Assembly (NCBI RefSeq): GCF_000719265.1
Contig: NZ_JOFL01000030.1
Location: 1 to 64,000, forward strand
Origin: Streptomyces roseoverticillatus
GTDB taxonomy: Bacteria; Actinomycetota; Actinomycetes; Streptomycetales; Streptomycetaceae
Reading direction: 5' to 3'
Length of the DNA stretch: 64,000 nt
Shown here: positions 25,418-35,142 of the stretch, piece by piece
How positions within the stretch are numbered: the stretch's first letter is position 1
How the letters are laid out: each line of letters begins with the position of its first letter
Notes under the pieces: model-generated
Told to the model about the DNA's origin: nothing
Seen by the model: the letters and a program-made list of their open reading frames with translations, nothing else
Databases searched by the model: none
Program-made: the position numbers and the translations under genes

Positions 25418-27661
25418 GTGCCCGCGCTTCACGAACCCCTGAAGAAGATCCTCGGCGGCAGCACCGCGAAGGTGATGGCCGAGCACCTCGACCTGCACAC
25501 GGCCGGCGATCTGCTGCACCACTACCCGCGCCGCTACGCCGAGCGCGGTGAGCTGACCCGCCTCGCTGACCTGCCGCTGGACGAGCACGTCACCGTCGTC
25601 GCCCAGGTCGCCAAGGCCGCCATGAAGACCTTCAACCACGGCAAGGGCGTCCGCCTGGAGGTCGTGGTCACCGACGGCAGCGGCTCCCTGACGCTCGTCT
25701 TCTTCGGCCGCGGCGCCTACGCGCGGGAGAAGGAGCTGATCCCGGGCCGCCGCGGCATGTTCGCCGGCAAGGTCTCCGTCTTCAACCGCACCCGCCAGCT
25801 CCTCCACCCCGACTACGAGCTCCTGGACCGCGACAGCGGCGCCGGCGCCGCCGAGGCCTTCGCGGGCCGCCTGCTGCCGATCTACCCCGCCTGCAAGCAG
25901 TTCCAGTCGTGGAAGCTCACCAAGGCCGTCGACACCCTGCTGGACCTCTTCGAGGCCGAGCAGTGGCAGGGCCTCACCGACCCGCTGCCCCCGTCGCTGC
26001 GCGACGGCCGCGGCCTCGCCGAGCTCCCCGACGCCTTCCGCAAGGTCCACCGGCCCCGCACCAAGGCCGACATCGAGGACGCCAGGGCCCGCCTGAAGTG
26101 GGACGAGGCGTTCGTCCTCCAGGTCGCCCTCGCCCGCCGCCGGCACGCCGACTCCCAGCTGCCCGCCGTCGCCCGCAAACCCGTGGCCGGCGGCATCCTC
26201 GACGCCTTCGACGCCAAGCTGCCCTTCACCCTCACCGAGGGCCAGCGCACCGTCTCCGCGGAGATCTTCGACGACCTGGCCACCGAGCACCCCATGCACC
26301 GCCTCCTCCAGGGAGAGGTCGGCTCCGGCAAGACCATGGTGGCGCTGCGCGCCATGCTGGGCGTCGTCGACGCGGGCGGCCAGGCCGCCATGCTCGCCCC
26401 CACCGAAGTGCTCGCCCAGCAGCACCACCGGTCCGTCGTCGAGATGATGGGGGAGCTCGCCGAGGGCGGCATGCTCGGCGGCGCCGAGCGCGGCACCAAG
26501 GTCGTGCTGCTCACGGGCTCCATGGGGATGGCGGCCCGGCGGCAGGCGCTGCTCGACCTCGTCACCGGCGAAGCCGGCATCGTCATCGGCACCCACGCCC
26601 TCATCGAGGACAAGGTGCAGTTCCACGACCTCGGCCTGGTCGTCGTGGACGAGCAGCACCGCTTCGGCGTCGAGCAGCGCGACGCCCTCCGCTCCAAGGG
26701 CAAGCAACCGCCGCACCTCCTGGTGATGACGGCGACCCCCATCCCGCGCACCGTCGCCATGACCGTCTTCGGCGACCTGGAGACCTCCGTCCTGGACCAG
26801 CTGCCGGCCGGCCGCTCGCCCATCGCCACCCACGTGGTGCCCGCTAAGGACAAGCCCCACTTCCTGGCGCGCACCTGGGAGCGCGTCCGCGAGGAGATCG
26901 AGGGCGGGCACCAGGCGTACGTGGTCTGCCCCCGCATCGGCGACGACCTGGGGGAGGAGAACGGCACCAAGACGGCCGCGAAGGGCCGCTCCGGCAGCTC
27001 CAAGAGCGACCCGGAGAAGGCCGCCGCGGAGGCGGACGGCGAGCGGCGCCCGCCCCTCGCCGTCGTGGACGTCACCGAGCAGCTCACCAAGGGGCCCCTG
27101 AAGGGGCTGCGCGTGGAGGTGCTGCACGGCCGCATGCAGCCCGACGCGAAGGACGACGTGATGCGCCGCTTCGCCGCCGGGGAGGTGGATGTCCTGGTCG
27201 CCACGACCGTCATCGAGGTCGGTGTGAACGTGCCCAACTCCACGGTCATGGTGATCATGGACGCGGACCGGTTCGGGGTCTCCCAGCTCCACCAGCTGCG
27301 CGGCCGCGTGGGGCGCGGATCCGCCCCGGGCCTGTGCCTGCTCGTCACCGACGCCCCCGAGGCGAGCCCCGCCCGCGCGCGGCTCGCCGCCGTCGCGGGC
27401 ACGCTCGACGGCTTCGAGCTGTCCCGCATCGACCTCGAACAGCGCCGCGAGGGTGATGTCCTCGGCCAGGCCCAGTCCGGCGTGCGCTCGTCCCTGCGCA
27501 TGCTCACCGTCATCGACGACGAGGAGATCATCGCCGCAGCCCGCGAAGAGGCCGCTGCGGTCGTAGCCGCCGATCCGGAGCTGGCAGGGCTCCCCGAGCT
27601 GCGCACAGCCTTGGACGCCCTGCTGGACGAGGAGCGCGAGCAGTACCTGGACAAGGGCTGA
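25418..27661 (+). CDS. recG: ATP-dependent DNA helicase RecG
   Basis: 747 residues; branch-migrating helicase that rescues stalled forks. It has an N-terminal wedge/OB domain ([15 protein letters not shown]), Walker [19 protein letters not shown] near 298, DEQH box [17 protein letters not shown] near 410, motif [12 protein letters not shown], and C-terminal motifs [25 protein letters not shown] and [10 protein letters not shown] charged insert (about 508-545) separates motifs IV and V. The GTG at 25418 ([12 protein letters not shown]) is preferred; ATGs at 25394 and 25409 are alternatives. Confidence 0.96.
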   Translation: MPALHEPLKKILGGSTAKVMAEHLDLHTAGDLLHHYPRRYAERGELTRLADLPLDEHVTVVAQVAKAAMKTFNHGKGVRLEVVVTDGSGSLTLVFFGRGAYAREKELIPGRRGMFAGKVSVFNRTRQLLHPDYELLDRDSGAGAAEAFAGRLLPIYPACKQFQSWKLTKAVDTLLDLFEAEQWQGLTDPLPPSLRDGRGLAELPDAFRKVHRPRTKADIEDARARLKWDEAFVLQVALARRRHADSQLPAVARKPVAGGILDAFDAKLPFTLTEGQRTVSAEIFDDLATEHPMHRLLQGEVGSGKTMVALRAMLGVVDAGGQAAMLAPTEVLAQQHHRSVVEMMGELAEGGMLGGAERGTKVVLLTGSMGMAARRQALLDLVTGEAGIVIGTHALIEDKVQFHDLGLVVVDEQHRFGVEQRDALRSKGKQPPHLLVMTATPIPRTVAMTVFGDLETSVLDQLPAGRSPIATHVVPAKDKPHFLARTWERVREEIEGGHQAYVVCPRIGDDLGEENGTKTAAKGRSGSSKSDPEKAAAEADGERRPPLAVVDVTEQLTKGPLKGLRVEVLHGRMQPDAKDDVMRRFAAGEVDVLVATTVIEVGVNVPNSTVMVIMDADRFGVSQLHQLRGRVGRGSAPGLCLLVTDAPEASPARARLAAVAGTLDGFELSRIDLEQRREGDVLGQAQSGVRSSLRMLTVIDDEEIIAAAREEAAAVVAADPELAGLPELRTALDALLDEEREQYLDKG

Positions 27662-27687
27662 GGCACGGCCTGAGGCACGACTGGGGG

Positions 27688-27745
27688 CCCGCGGAGGCCG
27701 CTCGCCGCGGCGGACCGGCGGACCAGTGGCCTCAAGCCTCCGCGG
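27688..27745 (+). terminator. Hairpin region between recG and rsmD
   Basis: CCCGCGGAGGC (27688-27698) can pair with GCCTCCGCGG (27736-27745) across a GC-rich loop; a third related copy, CCCCGCGGAGGC, follows near 27771. This could end recG transcription; the loop is long, so confidence is modest. Confidence 0.5.
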
Positions 27746-27877
27746 AGCCCCACGTCAAGGGCCCCGCGGAGGCGCCCGCCGGGCACCGACGCCCTAGGCT
27801 GAAGGGGCGGCGCCCCGACCGGCCGACTGTCAGGCCGCCGCCGCTCCGTCACACCGTCGCGAAGGACCGAGGACCCC

Positions 27878-28477
27878 ATGACCCGCGTGATCGCCGGCAC
27901 CGCCGGCGGACGCCGCCTCGCCGTGCCACCCGGCACCGGCACCCGCCCGACCTCCGACCGGGCGCGCGAGGGCCTGTTCTCCACCCTGGAGTCCCTCCTG
28001 GGCACCCTCCACGGCACCCGCGTCCTCGACCTGTACGGCGGCTCGGGCGCGGTCGGCCTGGAGGCGCTCTCCCGCGGCGCCGCGCACGTCCTGCTGGTGG
28101 AGTCCGACACCCGCGCGGTGCGCACCATCCGGGAGAACGTCCGCACCCTCGGCCTCCCCGGCGCCGAGGTCCGCGCCGGCAAGGCCGAGCAGATCGTCGC
28201 CGGCCCCGCGCCCTCCGCCCCGTACGACGTGATCTTCCTGGACCCGCCCTACGCCGTCACCGACGAGGCTCTCCGCGAGATTCTCCTCACACTCCGTACC
28301 GGAGGGTGGCTTGCGGACGAGGCGCTGGCCACCGTGGAGCGCAGCACCAGAGGCGGGGAATTCCCCTGGCCGGACGGTTTCGAGGCACTGAGGGCCCGCC
28401 GTTACGGCGAGGGAACGCTTTGGTACGGTCGCGCCGCCTCGACGTGCGCCGAAGAGACATCTCCCCGCGCGTCATGA
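27878..28477 (+). CDS. rsmD: 16S rRNA (guanine(966)-N2)-methyltransferase
   Basis: 199 residues. N-terminal [29 protein letters not shown] motif [20 protein letters not shown], and catalytic DPPY in [12 protein letters not shown] identify RsmD. Good SD (GAGGACC) before ATG 27878. It precedes coaD, the usual bacterial pairing. Confidence 0.96.
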   Translation: MTRVIAGTAGGRRLAVPPGTGTRPTSDRAREGLFSTLESLLGTLHGTRVLDLYGGSGAVGLEALSRGAAHVLLVESDTRAVRTIRENVRTLGLPGAEVRAGKAEQIVAGPAPSAPYDVIFLDPPYAVTDEALREILLTLRTGGWLADEALATVERSTRGGEFPWPDGFEALRARRYGEGTLWYGRAASTCAEETSPRAS

Positions 28478-28503
28478 ATGGACCGGAGAGCGAGGAGACA
28501 CCG

Positions 28504-28983
28504 TTGCGCCGCGCCGTCTGTCCGGGGTCGTTCGACCCCGTCACCAATGGACACCTCGACATCATCGCCCGCGCTTCCAGGCTGTACGACGTCGTCCACG
28601 TCGCAGTGATGATCAACAAGTCGAAGCAGGGCCTGTTCACGGTCGAGGAGCGGATAGACCTGCTCCGCCAGGTCACGGCCGAGTACGGGAACGTGAAGGT
28701 GGAGGCCTTCCACGGCCTGCTCGTCGACTTCTGCAAGCAACGCGACATCCCCGCCATCGTCAAGGGGCTGCGGGCGGTCAGCGACTTCGACTACGAGCTG
28801 CAGATGGCCCAGATGAACAACGGGCTCTCGGGCGTCGAGACCCTGTTCGTCCCCACCAACCCGACGTACAGCTTCTTGTCGTCCAGCCTGGTCAAGGAGG
28901 TCGCCGCCTGGGGCGGCGACGTCTCCCACCTGGTGCCCCCGCTGGTGCTGGAGGCGCTCACCGAACGCCTCGGCGAGCGCTGA
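28504..28983 (+). CDS. coaD: Phosphopantetheine adenylyltransferase
   Basis: 159 residues, the typical family length, if started at TTG 28504, which has GAGGAG at 28492-28497. An ATG at 28474 overlapping the rsmD stop would add 10 residues that homologues I recall lack. It converts 4'-phosphopantetheine and ATP to dephospho-CoA. Motifs: [15 protein letters not shown] (nucleotide binding) and [18 protein letters not shown] near the C-terminus. Coupled to rsmD. Confidence 0.96.
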   Translation: MRRAVCPGSFDPVTNGHLDIIARASRLYDVVHVAVMINKSKQGLFTVEERIDLLRQVTAEYGNVKVEAFHGLLVDFCKQRDIPAIVKGLRAVSDFDYELQMAQMNNGLSGVETLFVPTNPTYSFLSSSLVKEVAAWGGDVSHLVPPLVLEALTERLGER

Positions 28984-29080
28984 CGCCCACCCCTCCGCCG
29001 GCGGCTGTCGGGCGGGGCCCGACTGCCCGTACAGTCGTCCCCGTTCGTGTCGTCCGGCAGAAGAAAGTGGCGAGCGCCCG

Positions 29081-30196
29081 GTGGACGTCCAGAAGAAGCT
29101 CGACGAGATCGTCGCGACCGTCACCGCCGCACGGTCTATGCCGATGTCCGCCTCATGCGTCATCAACCGCGCCGAGCTGCTCGCCCTCCTCGAGGAGCTC
29201 CGTGCCGGGCTGCCCGGCGCGCTCGCCCGCGCGCAGGAGGTCGTCGGCGACCGCGAGCAGCTGGTCGCCGAGGCCCGCGAGGAGGCCGAGCGGATCATCG
29301 AGTCCGCGCGGGCCCACCGCGGTTCGCTGATCTCCGACACCGAGGTCGCCCGGCAGTCCCAGGAGGAGGCCGACCGCATCCTCGCCGAGGCCCGCCGGCA
29401 GGCCGAGGAGGTCCGCACCGAGGCCGACGACTACGTCGACAGCAAGCTCGCCAACTTCGAGGTCGTCCTCACCAAGACCATCGGATCCGTCGACCGGGGC
29501 CGCGAGAAGCTCCTCGGCCGCACGGAGGAGGGCGGCGGCCAGGGCGACCCCGGCGGGGACGCCCCGGAGCCCAGCTCCGACCCCCGGGTCCAGCGGCAGC
29601 AGGCCGATGCCTACGTCGACGCCAAGCTGGGCGCCGTCTCGGCGGTCCTGAGCAAGACGCTGGAGGCCGTCGGCCGCGGTCGCGAGAAGCTCCTCGGCGC
29701 CCGCCCCGCCGACGAGCTGGGCGCCCACATGGCGGCCCAGGACGGCCTCCGCACCGCCCACCCCACCAGCGACGCCGACTTCCTCGCCGGACTGGCCGCG
29801 CCCCAGGCGCCGGCCGCACCGGAGCCGGCGGCAGCCGCGCACGGGGCGCCTCATGCCGCGCCCCATGCGGGCGGCTACGAGGGCTACTACGAGCCTCAGG
29901 CCTACCAGCCGGACCCGTACACCTACCAGCAGCAGTACGGGACGGACAGCGGCTCCCACGGGCACCAGCCGGACCCGTACGCGGTCCAGAGCGGCTACCA
30001 GCAGGCCGACCCCTACGCCTGGCCCGCCCACTCCCCGAACGACGGCTACGGGGCCGCCCAGGGCGCCTACGCGCCCCAGCAGCACCAGCCCGCCGCGGGT
30101 CCGCCCCACGCGGGCGGAGCCCTGGACGAGACGAGCCTCTTCGACACGTCGATGATCGATCTGGAGCAGCTCCGCCGGTACGAGCAGGGCCGCTGA
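29081..30196 (+). CDS. Coiled-coil cell-division/septation protein, SepIVA-like
   Basis: 371 residues. Residues 1-60 begin VDVQKKLDEIVATVTAARSMP; residues 50-150 are a charged coiled coil rich in EAREEAERII and EEADRILAEARRQAEEV. Two related segments, AYVDAKLGAVSAVLSKTLEAVGRGREKLLG and an earlier DDYVDSKLANFEVVLTKT region, form an internal duplication. The C-terminal 120 residues are Tyr/Pro/Gln/Gly-rich and disordered, with YQPDPYTY- and PDPYA-type repeats, and end in DLEQLRRYEQ. Its position between coaD and DUF177-rpmF-rnc-mutM mirrors the mycobacterial SepIVA gene, a DivIVA-like septation factor. Function inferred from synteny and coiled-coil similarity. Confidence 0.75.
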   Translation: MDVQKKLDEIVATVTAARSMPMSASCVINRAELLALLEELRAGLPGALARAQEVVGDREQLVAEAREEAERIIESARAHRGSLISDTEVARQSQEEADRILAEARRQAEEVRTEADDYVDSKLANFEVVLTKTIGSVDRGREKLLGRTEEGGGQGDPGGDAPEPSSDPRVQRQQADAYVDAKLGAVSAVLSKTLEAVGRGREKLLGARPADELGAHMAAQDGLRTAHPTSDADFLAGLAAPQAPAAPEPAAAAHGAPHAAPHAGGYEGYYEPQAYQPDPYTYQQQYGTDSGSHGHQPDPYAVQSGYQQADPYAWPAHSPNDGYGAAQGAYAPQQHQPAAGPPHAGGALDETSLFDTSMIDLEQLRRYEQGR

Positions 30197-30253
30197 CCGC
30201 GGGCCGCCCCACGGGCGCCCACCGGTGCCTGATCGGCTGCGCCCGGAGGCCGA

Positions 30254-30283
30254 TTGGGTCTACAGCGACCCGTCCAGTATCCT
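30254..30283 (+). promoter_or_regulatory. Probable promoter of the DUF177-rpmF-rnc-mutM operon
   Basis: TTGGGT (30254-30259) and TATCCT (30278-30283), spacer 18 bp. It places the transcription start near 30290, which excludes the upstream ATG-like starts for the DUF177 gene. Confidence 0.5.
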
Positions 30284-30377
30284 GGCTCTTCGGTCGCGTG
30301 TGCATTCGCGATCTCGGCTGCCCGCGTCCCCTGCGGCCGCAGGGCCGCCGTTACCGCAGCGTAGAAAGCAGGAAGCC

Positions 30378-31007
30378 CTGAACGCCCGCCTCGATCACCG
30401 TTCCCCTCTCGTGTTCGACACACGTGAGCTGGGCCGGCGTCCCGGTGCGCTGAAGCGGCTCTCCCGCTCCGTCCCGGCCCCCGATCACCTCGGTATCGAG
30501 GTCATCTCCGTGGCCGAGGGCGCGACCGTCGAGCTCGACCTCCGACTGGAGTCGGTCATGGAAGGGGTGCTTGTCACAGGCACCGCCCGTGCACCGCTCA
30601 CCGGGGAGTGCGTAAGGTGTCTGGAGCCGCTCGAGCGAGAGCTCGAAGTGGACTTCCAGGAGATGTACTCCTACCCCGACGCCGATGACCGGAGCCGCCC
30701 CGCGGATACCGGCGACGACGCCGAGGAAGACGAAGAGGACATGCTCTTTCTCGAGGCCGACTTGTTCGACCTCGAACCCGTGCTGCGTGACGCGGTGGTG
30801 CTCGCACTGCCGCTGCAGCCGGTGTGCCAGGAAGACTGCCCCGGCCTGTGCTCCGAATGCGGCGCACGGCTGGCGGACGACCCGGACCACCACCACGAGA
30901 CCGTCGACATTCGTTGGGCGGCACTGCAGGGACTCGCCGGTTCCGACCAGGACGGCGAGAAGGACAACGCACCCCGCTCCGTCGGGGATGACTCACAGGA
31001 GAAGTAG
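30378..31007 (+). CDS. yceD: YceD/DUF177 family protein (large-subunit rRNA accumulation protein)
   Basis: 209 residues if started at CTG 30378 ([19 protein letters not shown]), preceded by AGGA at 30370-30373; no ATG lies nearby and the only GTG (near 30297) abuts the putative transcription start. DUF177 proteins are linked to 23S rRNA accumulation and are nearly always encoded before rpmF. It shows [19 protein letters not shown], a highly acidic loop (EEDEEDMLF) and a Cys cluster, [13 protein letters not shown], likely binding zinc. rpmF starts 2 bp after its stop. Confidence 0.9.
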   Translation: MNARLDHRSPLVFDTRELGRRPGALKRLSRSVPAPDHLGIEVISVAEGATVELDLRLESVMEGVLVTGTARAPLTGECVRCLEPLERELEVDFQEMYSYPDADDRSRPADTGDDAEEDEEDMLFLEADLFDLEPVLRDAVVLALPLQPVCQEDCPGLCSECGARLADDPDHHHETVDIRWAALQGLAGSDQDGEKDNAPRSVGDDSQEK

Positions 31008-31009
31008 CC

Positions 31010-31183
31010 GTGGCTGTTCCGAAGCGGAAGATGTCGCGCAGCAACACGCGCCACCGCCGGTCGCAGTGGAAGGCTGCGGTCACCCCCCTGGTGGCGTGCG
31101 AGCGCTGCCACGAGCCGAAGCAGCAGCACATCGCGTGCCCGAGCTGCGGCACCTACAACAAGCGCCAGGTCCTCGAGGTCTGA
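31010..31183 (+). CDS. rpmF: 50S ribosomal protein L32
   Basis: 57 residues: [21 protein letters not shown], then [20 protein letters not shown] with four Cys for a zinc ribbon. GTG start 2 bp after the DUF177 stop, with AGGAG upstream. Co-transcribed with DUF177 and rnc. Confidence 0.97.
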   Translation: MAVPKRKMSRSNTRHRRSQWKAAVTPLVACERCHEPKQQHIACPSCGTYNKRQVLEV

Positions 31184-31202
31184 TCGGCGGGTGACAGGCT
31201 TC

Positions 31203-32057
31203 ATGTCAGACGCCACTACGCCGAAGAGGGCGCCGGCGGACACGGCCTCGTCTCACACGCTTCTGGAAGGGCGGCTCGGGTACAGACTCGAGACCGCCCT
31301 TCTGGTGCGTGCGCTGACCCACCGTTCCTACGCGTACGAGAACGGCGGTCTGCCGACCAACGAGCGCCTGGAGTTCCTCGGGGACTCCGTGCTGGGCCTC
31401 GTGGTCACGGACACGCTCTACCGCATCCACCCCGACCTGCCCGAGGGTCAGCTGGCCAAGCTGCGGGCCGCGGTGGTCAACTCCCGTGCACTGGCGGAGG
31501 TCGGCCGCGGGCTCGACCTCGGCTCCTTCATCCGGCTCGGCCGCGGTGAAGAGGGCACGGGCGGCCGCAACAAGGCGTCCATCCTCGCGGACACCCTTGA
31601 AGCGGTGATCGGTGCGGTCTACCTCGACCAGGGCCTGGAGGCCGCTGCCGAGCTCGTCCACCGGCTCTTCGATCCCCTGATCGAAAAGTCCTCGAATCTC
31701 GGCGCCGGCCTGGACTGGAAGACCAGCCTCCAGGAGCTGACCGCGACGGAGGGACTCGGCGTGCCCGAGTACCTGGTCTCCGAGACCGGTCCCGACCACG
31801 AGAAGACCTTCACGGCTGCTGCCCGCGTCGGTGGTGTCGCGTACGGCACCGGCACCGGCCGCAGCAAGAAGGAAGCGGAGCAGCAGGCGGCCGAGGCCGC
31901 CTGGCGCGCCATCCACGAGGCGGCCGAAGCTCGCGCTGCTGCCGCCAAGAAGGCCGAGGCCGCACAGCCGGCCGACGCCGGGAAGGCCGAGGCCGCCAAG
32001 GCCGAAGCCGTGGAGCAGGCCGGGGCCGAGGCCCCCGAGGCCGGCACCGCATCCTGA
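31203..32057 (+). CDS. rnc: Ribonuclease III
   Basis: 284 residues; cuts double-stranded RNA in rRNA and mRNA processing, and in S. coelicolor (absB) it also controls antibiotic production. The catalytic signature is [18 protein letters not shown], with the second acidic site at [15 protein letters not shown]; the dsRNA-binding domain reads [20 protein letters not shown], then [12 protein letters not shown]. An Ala/Glu/Lys-rich tail of about 45 residues is longer than in the homologues I recall. Start at ATG 31203 (MSDATT); GTG 31191 is an alternative. Confidence 0.97.
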   Translation: MSDATTPKRAPADTASSHTLLEGRLGYRLETALLVRALTHRSYAYENGGLPTNERLEFLGDSVLGLVVTDTLYRIHPDLPEGQLAKLRAAVVNSRALAEVGRGLDLGSFIRLGRGEEGTGGRNKASILADTLEAVIGAVYLDQGLEAAAELVHRLFDPLIEKSSNLGAGLDWKTSLQELTATEGLGVPEYLVSETGPDHEKTFTAAARVGGVAYGTGTGRSKKEAEQQAAEAAWRAIHEAAEARAAAAKKAEAAQPADAGKAEAAKAEAVEQAGAEAPEAGTAS

Positions 32058-32213
32058 CGCACACGTCCCCGAACGCCGGGCGGGCCTGACTCCAGGCCCG
32101 CCCGGCGTTCGGCGAATGTGCCGCCGTACGCGAGCAGCCGCCCGTACGTAAGTACCGGCATCCGGAGTACCGGCCGCCTCATGCGCGGCCGCCCCATGCG
32201 CTGGAGGAGCACC

Positions 32214-33101
32214 GTGCCCGAACTGCCCGAGGTCGAGGTCGTACGCCGCGGCCTGGAGCGCTGGGTCTGCGGCCGCACCGTGGCCGCCGTCGACGTACTC
32301 CACCCCCGCGCCATCCGCCGGCACCTCGCCGGTCCCGGCGACTTCGCCGCCCAGCTCACCGGCCGCCGCCTCGGCACGGCCAGTCGGCGCGGCAAGTACT
32401 TGTGGCTGCCTCTGGAGACGCAGGGCCCTACGGGGCCCGACCGTGCGATCCTCGCCCACCTCGGGATGAGCGGCCAGCTCCTCGTCCAGCCGCATGAGGC
32501 CCCCGACGAGAAGCACCTGCGCATCCGTATCCGCTTCGCCGACGACGCCGGCACGGAGCTGCGCTTCGTCGACCAACGCACTTTCGGCGGGCTCTCCCTG
32601 CACGACACGGTGCCCGGGGACCCCGAGGGGCTCCCCGACGTCATCGCGCACATCGCCCGCGACCCCCTGGACCCCGCCTTCGACGAGGCGGCCTTCCACG
32701 CGGCCCTGCGCCGGCGCCGTACGACCATCAAGCGCGCCCTGCTCGACCAGTCACTGATCAGCGGGGTCGGCAACATTTACGCCGACGAGGCGCTGTGGCG
32801 CTCCAGGCTGCACTACGACCGCCCCACCGCGACCCTGACCCGGCCGCGCAGCGCCGAGCTGCTCACGCACATCCGCGAGGTCATGAACGAGGCCCTCGCC
32901 GTCGGCGGCACCAGCTTCGACAGCCTCTACGTCAATGTGAACGGAGAGTCCGGCTACTTCGACCGCTCGCTGGACGCGTACGGGCGCGAGGACGAGCCGT
33001 GCCGCCGCTGCGGTACCGCCATGCGCCGCTGCCCCTGGATGAACCGCTCCAGCTACTTCTGCCCCCGCTGCCAGCGCCCCCCGCGCCCGCACGCCGCCTA
33101 G
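32214..33101 (+). CDS. mutM: Formamidopyrimidine-DNA glycosylase
   Basis: 295 residues. Base-excision repair enzyme removing 8-oxoguanine. N-terminal [14 protein letters not shown] gives the catalytic Pro and Glu after Met removal; [19 protein letters not shown] is the H2TH motif; the C-terminal zinc finger is [27 protein letters not shown] start at 32214 with GGAGGAG. Last gene of the rnc operon; a hairpin (33126-33153) follows. Confidence 0.97.
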   Translation: MPELPEVEVVRRGLERWVCGRTVAAVDVLHPRAIRRHLAGPGDFAAQLTGRRLGTASRRGKYLWLPLETQGPTGPDRAILAHLGMSGQLLVQPHEAPDEKHLRIRIRFADDAGTELRFVDQRTFGGLSLHDTVPGDPEGLPDVIAHIARDPLDPAFDEAAFHAALRRRRTTIKRALLDQSLISGVGNIYADEALWRSRLHYDRPTATLTRPRSAELLTHIREVMNEALAVGGTSFDSLYVNVNGESGYFDRSLDAYGREDEPCRRCGTAMRRCPWMNRSSYFCPRCQRPPRPHAA

Positions 33102-33125
33102 CAGCGCCAGGCCGGAAGGGCCGCG

Positions 33126-33153
33126 GCGCGCACCCCCGGGTGCCGGGGCGCGC
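33126..33153 (+). terminator. Hairpin after mutM
   Basis: GCGCGC and CCCC pair with GGGG and GCGCGC around a short loop, within 25 bp of the mutM stop; the region also lies at the end of the converging CAP gene. No T-run. Confidence 0.55.
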
Positions 33154-33189
33154 GAGACTTCGGTGGCCGGCCGGTGGCGGGAAGCCCCG

Positions 33190-34263
33190 TCAGTAGCCGA
33201 AGTCCTGCGTCCACCAGGGGCCGCTCCCGCTGGTGTTCAGCCCGATGCCGAGCGTCCGGTACTCGCCGTTGAGGATGTTCGCGCGGTGCCCTGCGCTGTG
33301 CATCCAGGCCTCCATGACGGCGCGGGCGTCGGGATGGCCCCGGGCGATGTTCTCCCCGCCCAGGTTCCGGATGCCGTGCTTGGCCGCCCGGTCCCAGGGG
33401 GTGCGGCCGTCCGGGTCCGTGTGGCTGAAGAATCCCCGTTGCGCCATGTCGTCACTGAACGACTGGGCGAGCCTCGTCAGTTGGGCGCTTGCCCGCAGAG
33501 GCCGGCAGCCCGCCTTGGCGCGCTCCTGATTGACCAGGGCGAGCAACTGCTGTGCCATCGCCGGGTACATGCTGGCCTGTTCGGCCGCGCTCTCCCGGCC
33601 CGTCAGCTGCGCATGACCGGCGGCCTGGGCCTGGTCTTGGGCCTGTGCCTGTGCCTGTGCGCGGGCCGAAGGGTCCGTGCCGTTGTCGTCCGGGGCGTCG
33701 GCGGGGGGCGCCCCACGCGGGTCCTCGGAGCCGGTGCCCGCCTCATGCGGCTCCCCGGGGCCGGGAGCGGTGGCGGAAGGCGCTGCCGAGGGCGTGGCAG
33801 GCGCGGACGGTGCGGCCGGCGCCGAGGCGGCCACGGGCGCCGCGGTGTCCGCCCGGGGCGCATGGGGCCGCTCGGCATTGCGGCTCACGTGCGGTTGCCC
33901 CCGGCCGGGCCCGGCGCCGTCCGGCAGAGCGAACTCGACGGGCGGCTCGTCCGTGCGCACCTGCCGGTCCCCGCTGCCGTCACTGCCGAGCTGGAGGGTG
34001 CCGCCGCCGGAGAAGAGACCGGAGGTCATGGCGACCACGCCCATGGCCATCGCGGCGGACGCGCCCAGCAGGCCCGTCCGTACCGGTGTCCTCACCCGGC
34101 TGCGGGCTGGCCGACGGGAGCCCGGGGGCCGTGACCCGGCCGCCGGGCCGCCGGGTTCGTCAGGGGGGCCGGACTCCGGGGCGCCGTGCGTCCCCCCGGC
34201 TGCCGGGGGAGCGGGGACGGGGCTGCCTGCGGTCCGCGGGCCAGAGCGTCGGTGGCGACCCAT
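33190..34263 (-). CDS. CAP/SCP-domain (PR-1-like) protein, membrane-anchored
   Basis: 357 residues. A Pro/Gly/Arg-rich cytoplasmic N-terminus is followed by one membrane segment (TGLLGASAAMAMGVVAMTSGLF, about 63-84), then a long Pro/Ala/Gln linker and a C-terminal CAP domain: LVNQERAKAGCRPLRASAQL, SHTDPDGRTPWDRAAKHG, GENIARGHPDARAVMEAWM, SAGHRANILNGEYRTLGIGL. CAP proteins in actinomycetes are secreted or surface-exposed and of uncertain function. The linker contains an AQAQAQAQDQAQ run and CATGCGG-type repeats in the DNA. Confidence 0.88.
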   Translation of the reverse strand: MGRHRRSGPRTAGSPVPAPPAAGGTHGAPESGPPDEPGGPAAGSRPPGSRRPARSRVRTPVRTGLLGASAAMAMGVVAMTSGLFSGGGTLQLGSDGSGDRQVRTDEPPVEFALPDGAGPGRGQPHVSRNAERPHAPRADTAAPVAASAPAAPSAPATPSAAPSATAPGPGEPHEAGTGSEDPRGAPPADAPDDNGTDPSARAQAQAQAQDQAQAAGHAQLTGRESAAEQASMYPAMAQQLLALVNQERAKAGCRPLRASAQLTRLAQSFSDDMAQRGFFSHTDPDGRTPWDRAAKHGIRNLGGENIARGHPDARAVMEAWMHSAGHRANILNGEYRTLGIGLNTSGSGPWWTQDFGY

Positions 34264-34393
34264 CCGCTGCCTTCCTTACGTGTTCGGCTCGGTGTGCGTC
34301 ACTCGTACGGGGCGACCTGTCGACCGGCGACTGTACGGCAATAGATGAGGGGTCGAAGTGCTGATTATGCAATTGGCCGGTTAGCGTGCAGAC

Positions 34394-34675
34394 ATGAACG
34401 AGAATGTCCGTCTCACGGCGTGGGTCCGTGGACATGTGCAAGGTGTCGGCTTCCGGTGGTTCGCGCGGGAGAACGCTTTGCGGATCGGAGCGCTGGCCGG
34501 CTTCGCGTCGAATCTCTCCGACGGCCGGGTCCAGATCGTCGCGGAAGGCTCGCGCGAGGGATGCGAACTTCTGCTCGATTGGTTGCGGACGGGCGACACG
34601 CCCGGGCGGGTGGACGGGGTCACCGAGATCTGGGGTGACCCGCGGGGCGGATATGACGGGTTCGAGATCCGCTGA
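34394..34675 (+). CDS. acyP: Acylphosphatase
   Basis: 93 residues. Hydrolyses acyl phosphates such as 1,3-bisphosphoglycerate. Contains the phosphate-binding loop [13 protein letters not shown] with the catalytic Arg and the [17 protein letters not shown] segment with the catalytic Asn. It starts at ATG 34394 with no strong SD. It lies alone between the divergent CAP gene and the pre-smc intergenic region. Confidence 0.95.
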   Translation: MNENVRLTAWVRGHVQGVGFRWFARENALRIGALAGFASNLSDGRVQIVAEGSREGCELLLDWLRTGDTPGRVDGVTEIWGDPRGGYDGFEIR

Positions 34676-34723
34676 TGGGTCCGCCGGTATAACGGTTCGG
34701 AAAACGGAAAACCGTCCAGGACG

Positions 34724-34756
34724 GGATCGGGAGGGGATCAGGAGGGGACCGGGAGG
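34724..34756. repeat. Three 11-bp tandem repeats
   Basis: GGATCGGGAGG (34724-34734), GGATCAGGAGG (34735-34745) and GGACCGGGAGG (34746-34756), exactly contiguous. The 11-bp spacing puts the copies on one face of the helix. Confidence 0.8.
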
Positions 34757-34808
34757 GGCGCGCGGGGGCCGTGAAGAACGGGTGTGAAGGGCCGCGATGA
34801 CCTTAGTG

Positions 34809-34825
34809 ATATGCCGCTGGCATAT
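34809..34825. promoter_or_regulatory. Perfect palindrome, possible operator
   Basis: ATATGCC (34809-34815) and GGCATAT (34819-34825) around GCT; AT-rich for this genome. It lies between acylphosphatase and the small coiled-coil gene. Confidence 0.5.
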
Positions 34826-34987
34826 GCGAAGGGCAGAAATTCCCTGATGGTTGCCAAGACGGTCCCAGCGTGGAAGGCTGCGAGGCAACGGATGATCTCC
34901 ATGCCCCTTCGGGCCCCGGCAGAGTTCGGCGCCGCGCACCTACCGCCGCACCCCCTGGGACGCCCGCGGATACGGGGTGTGATCGTG

Positions 34988-35016
34988 TTGACCGTCAAAC
35001 CTTTTGGTGAGACTCT
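34988..35016 (+). promoter_or_regulatory. Promoter candidate for the small coiled-coil gene
   Basis: TTGACC (34988-34993), 17-bp spacer, GACTCT (35011-35016). The -35 is a near-consensus match, the -10 weak. It implies a leader of about 120 nt before ATG 35143; the leader can form a CCACAC/GTGTGG stem whose 3' arm touches the SD. Confidence 0.45.
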
Positions 35017-35142
35017 GGAAGCCCCGCGCACCTTAGCTGTTTGGCATTGAAGACTGCAGTAGCGATGGCAGACACCGCGGGTGCGAATCCCTCACGACCC
35101 ACACCGCTTCGGTCGGTCACTCAGTGTGGAGGACCATCCATC

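Larger units (their letters stand above)
34676..35142. other. Intergenic region with repeats and a promoter, no firm gene
   Basis: 467 bp. It contains three contiguous 11-bp GGA-rich repeats (34724-34756), a perfect 17-bp palindrome (34809-34825), and a promoter-like TTGACC/GACTCT pair (34988-35016). Open frames on both strands (34784-35050 and 34738-35031) overlap each other and lack ribosome sites; I do not call them. Confidence 0.5.

Noticed and set aside
28474..28503. ATG start for coaD at 28474
   Set aside because: It adds 10 residues absent from the family length I recall; TTG 28504 has a well-placed GAGGAG and gives the 159-residue protein.
34784..35050. 88-codon frame between acylphosphatase and the small coiled-coil gene, and its antisense counterpart 34738-35031
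   Set aside because: They overlap each other, lack a ribosome site, and cover the TTGACC promoter candidate. Conservation would be needed to revive either.
35070..35100. T-arm-like sequence (GGGTGCGAATCCC) suggesting a tRNA remnant before the small coiled-coil gene
   Set aside because: No acceptor, D-arm or anticodon arm can be built around it.
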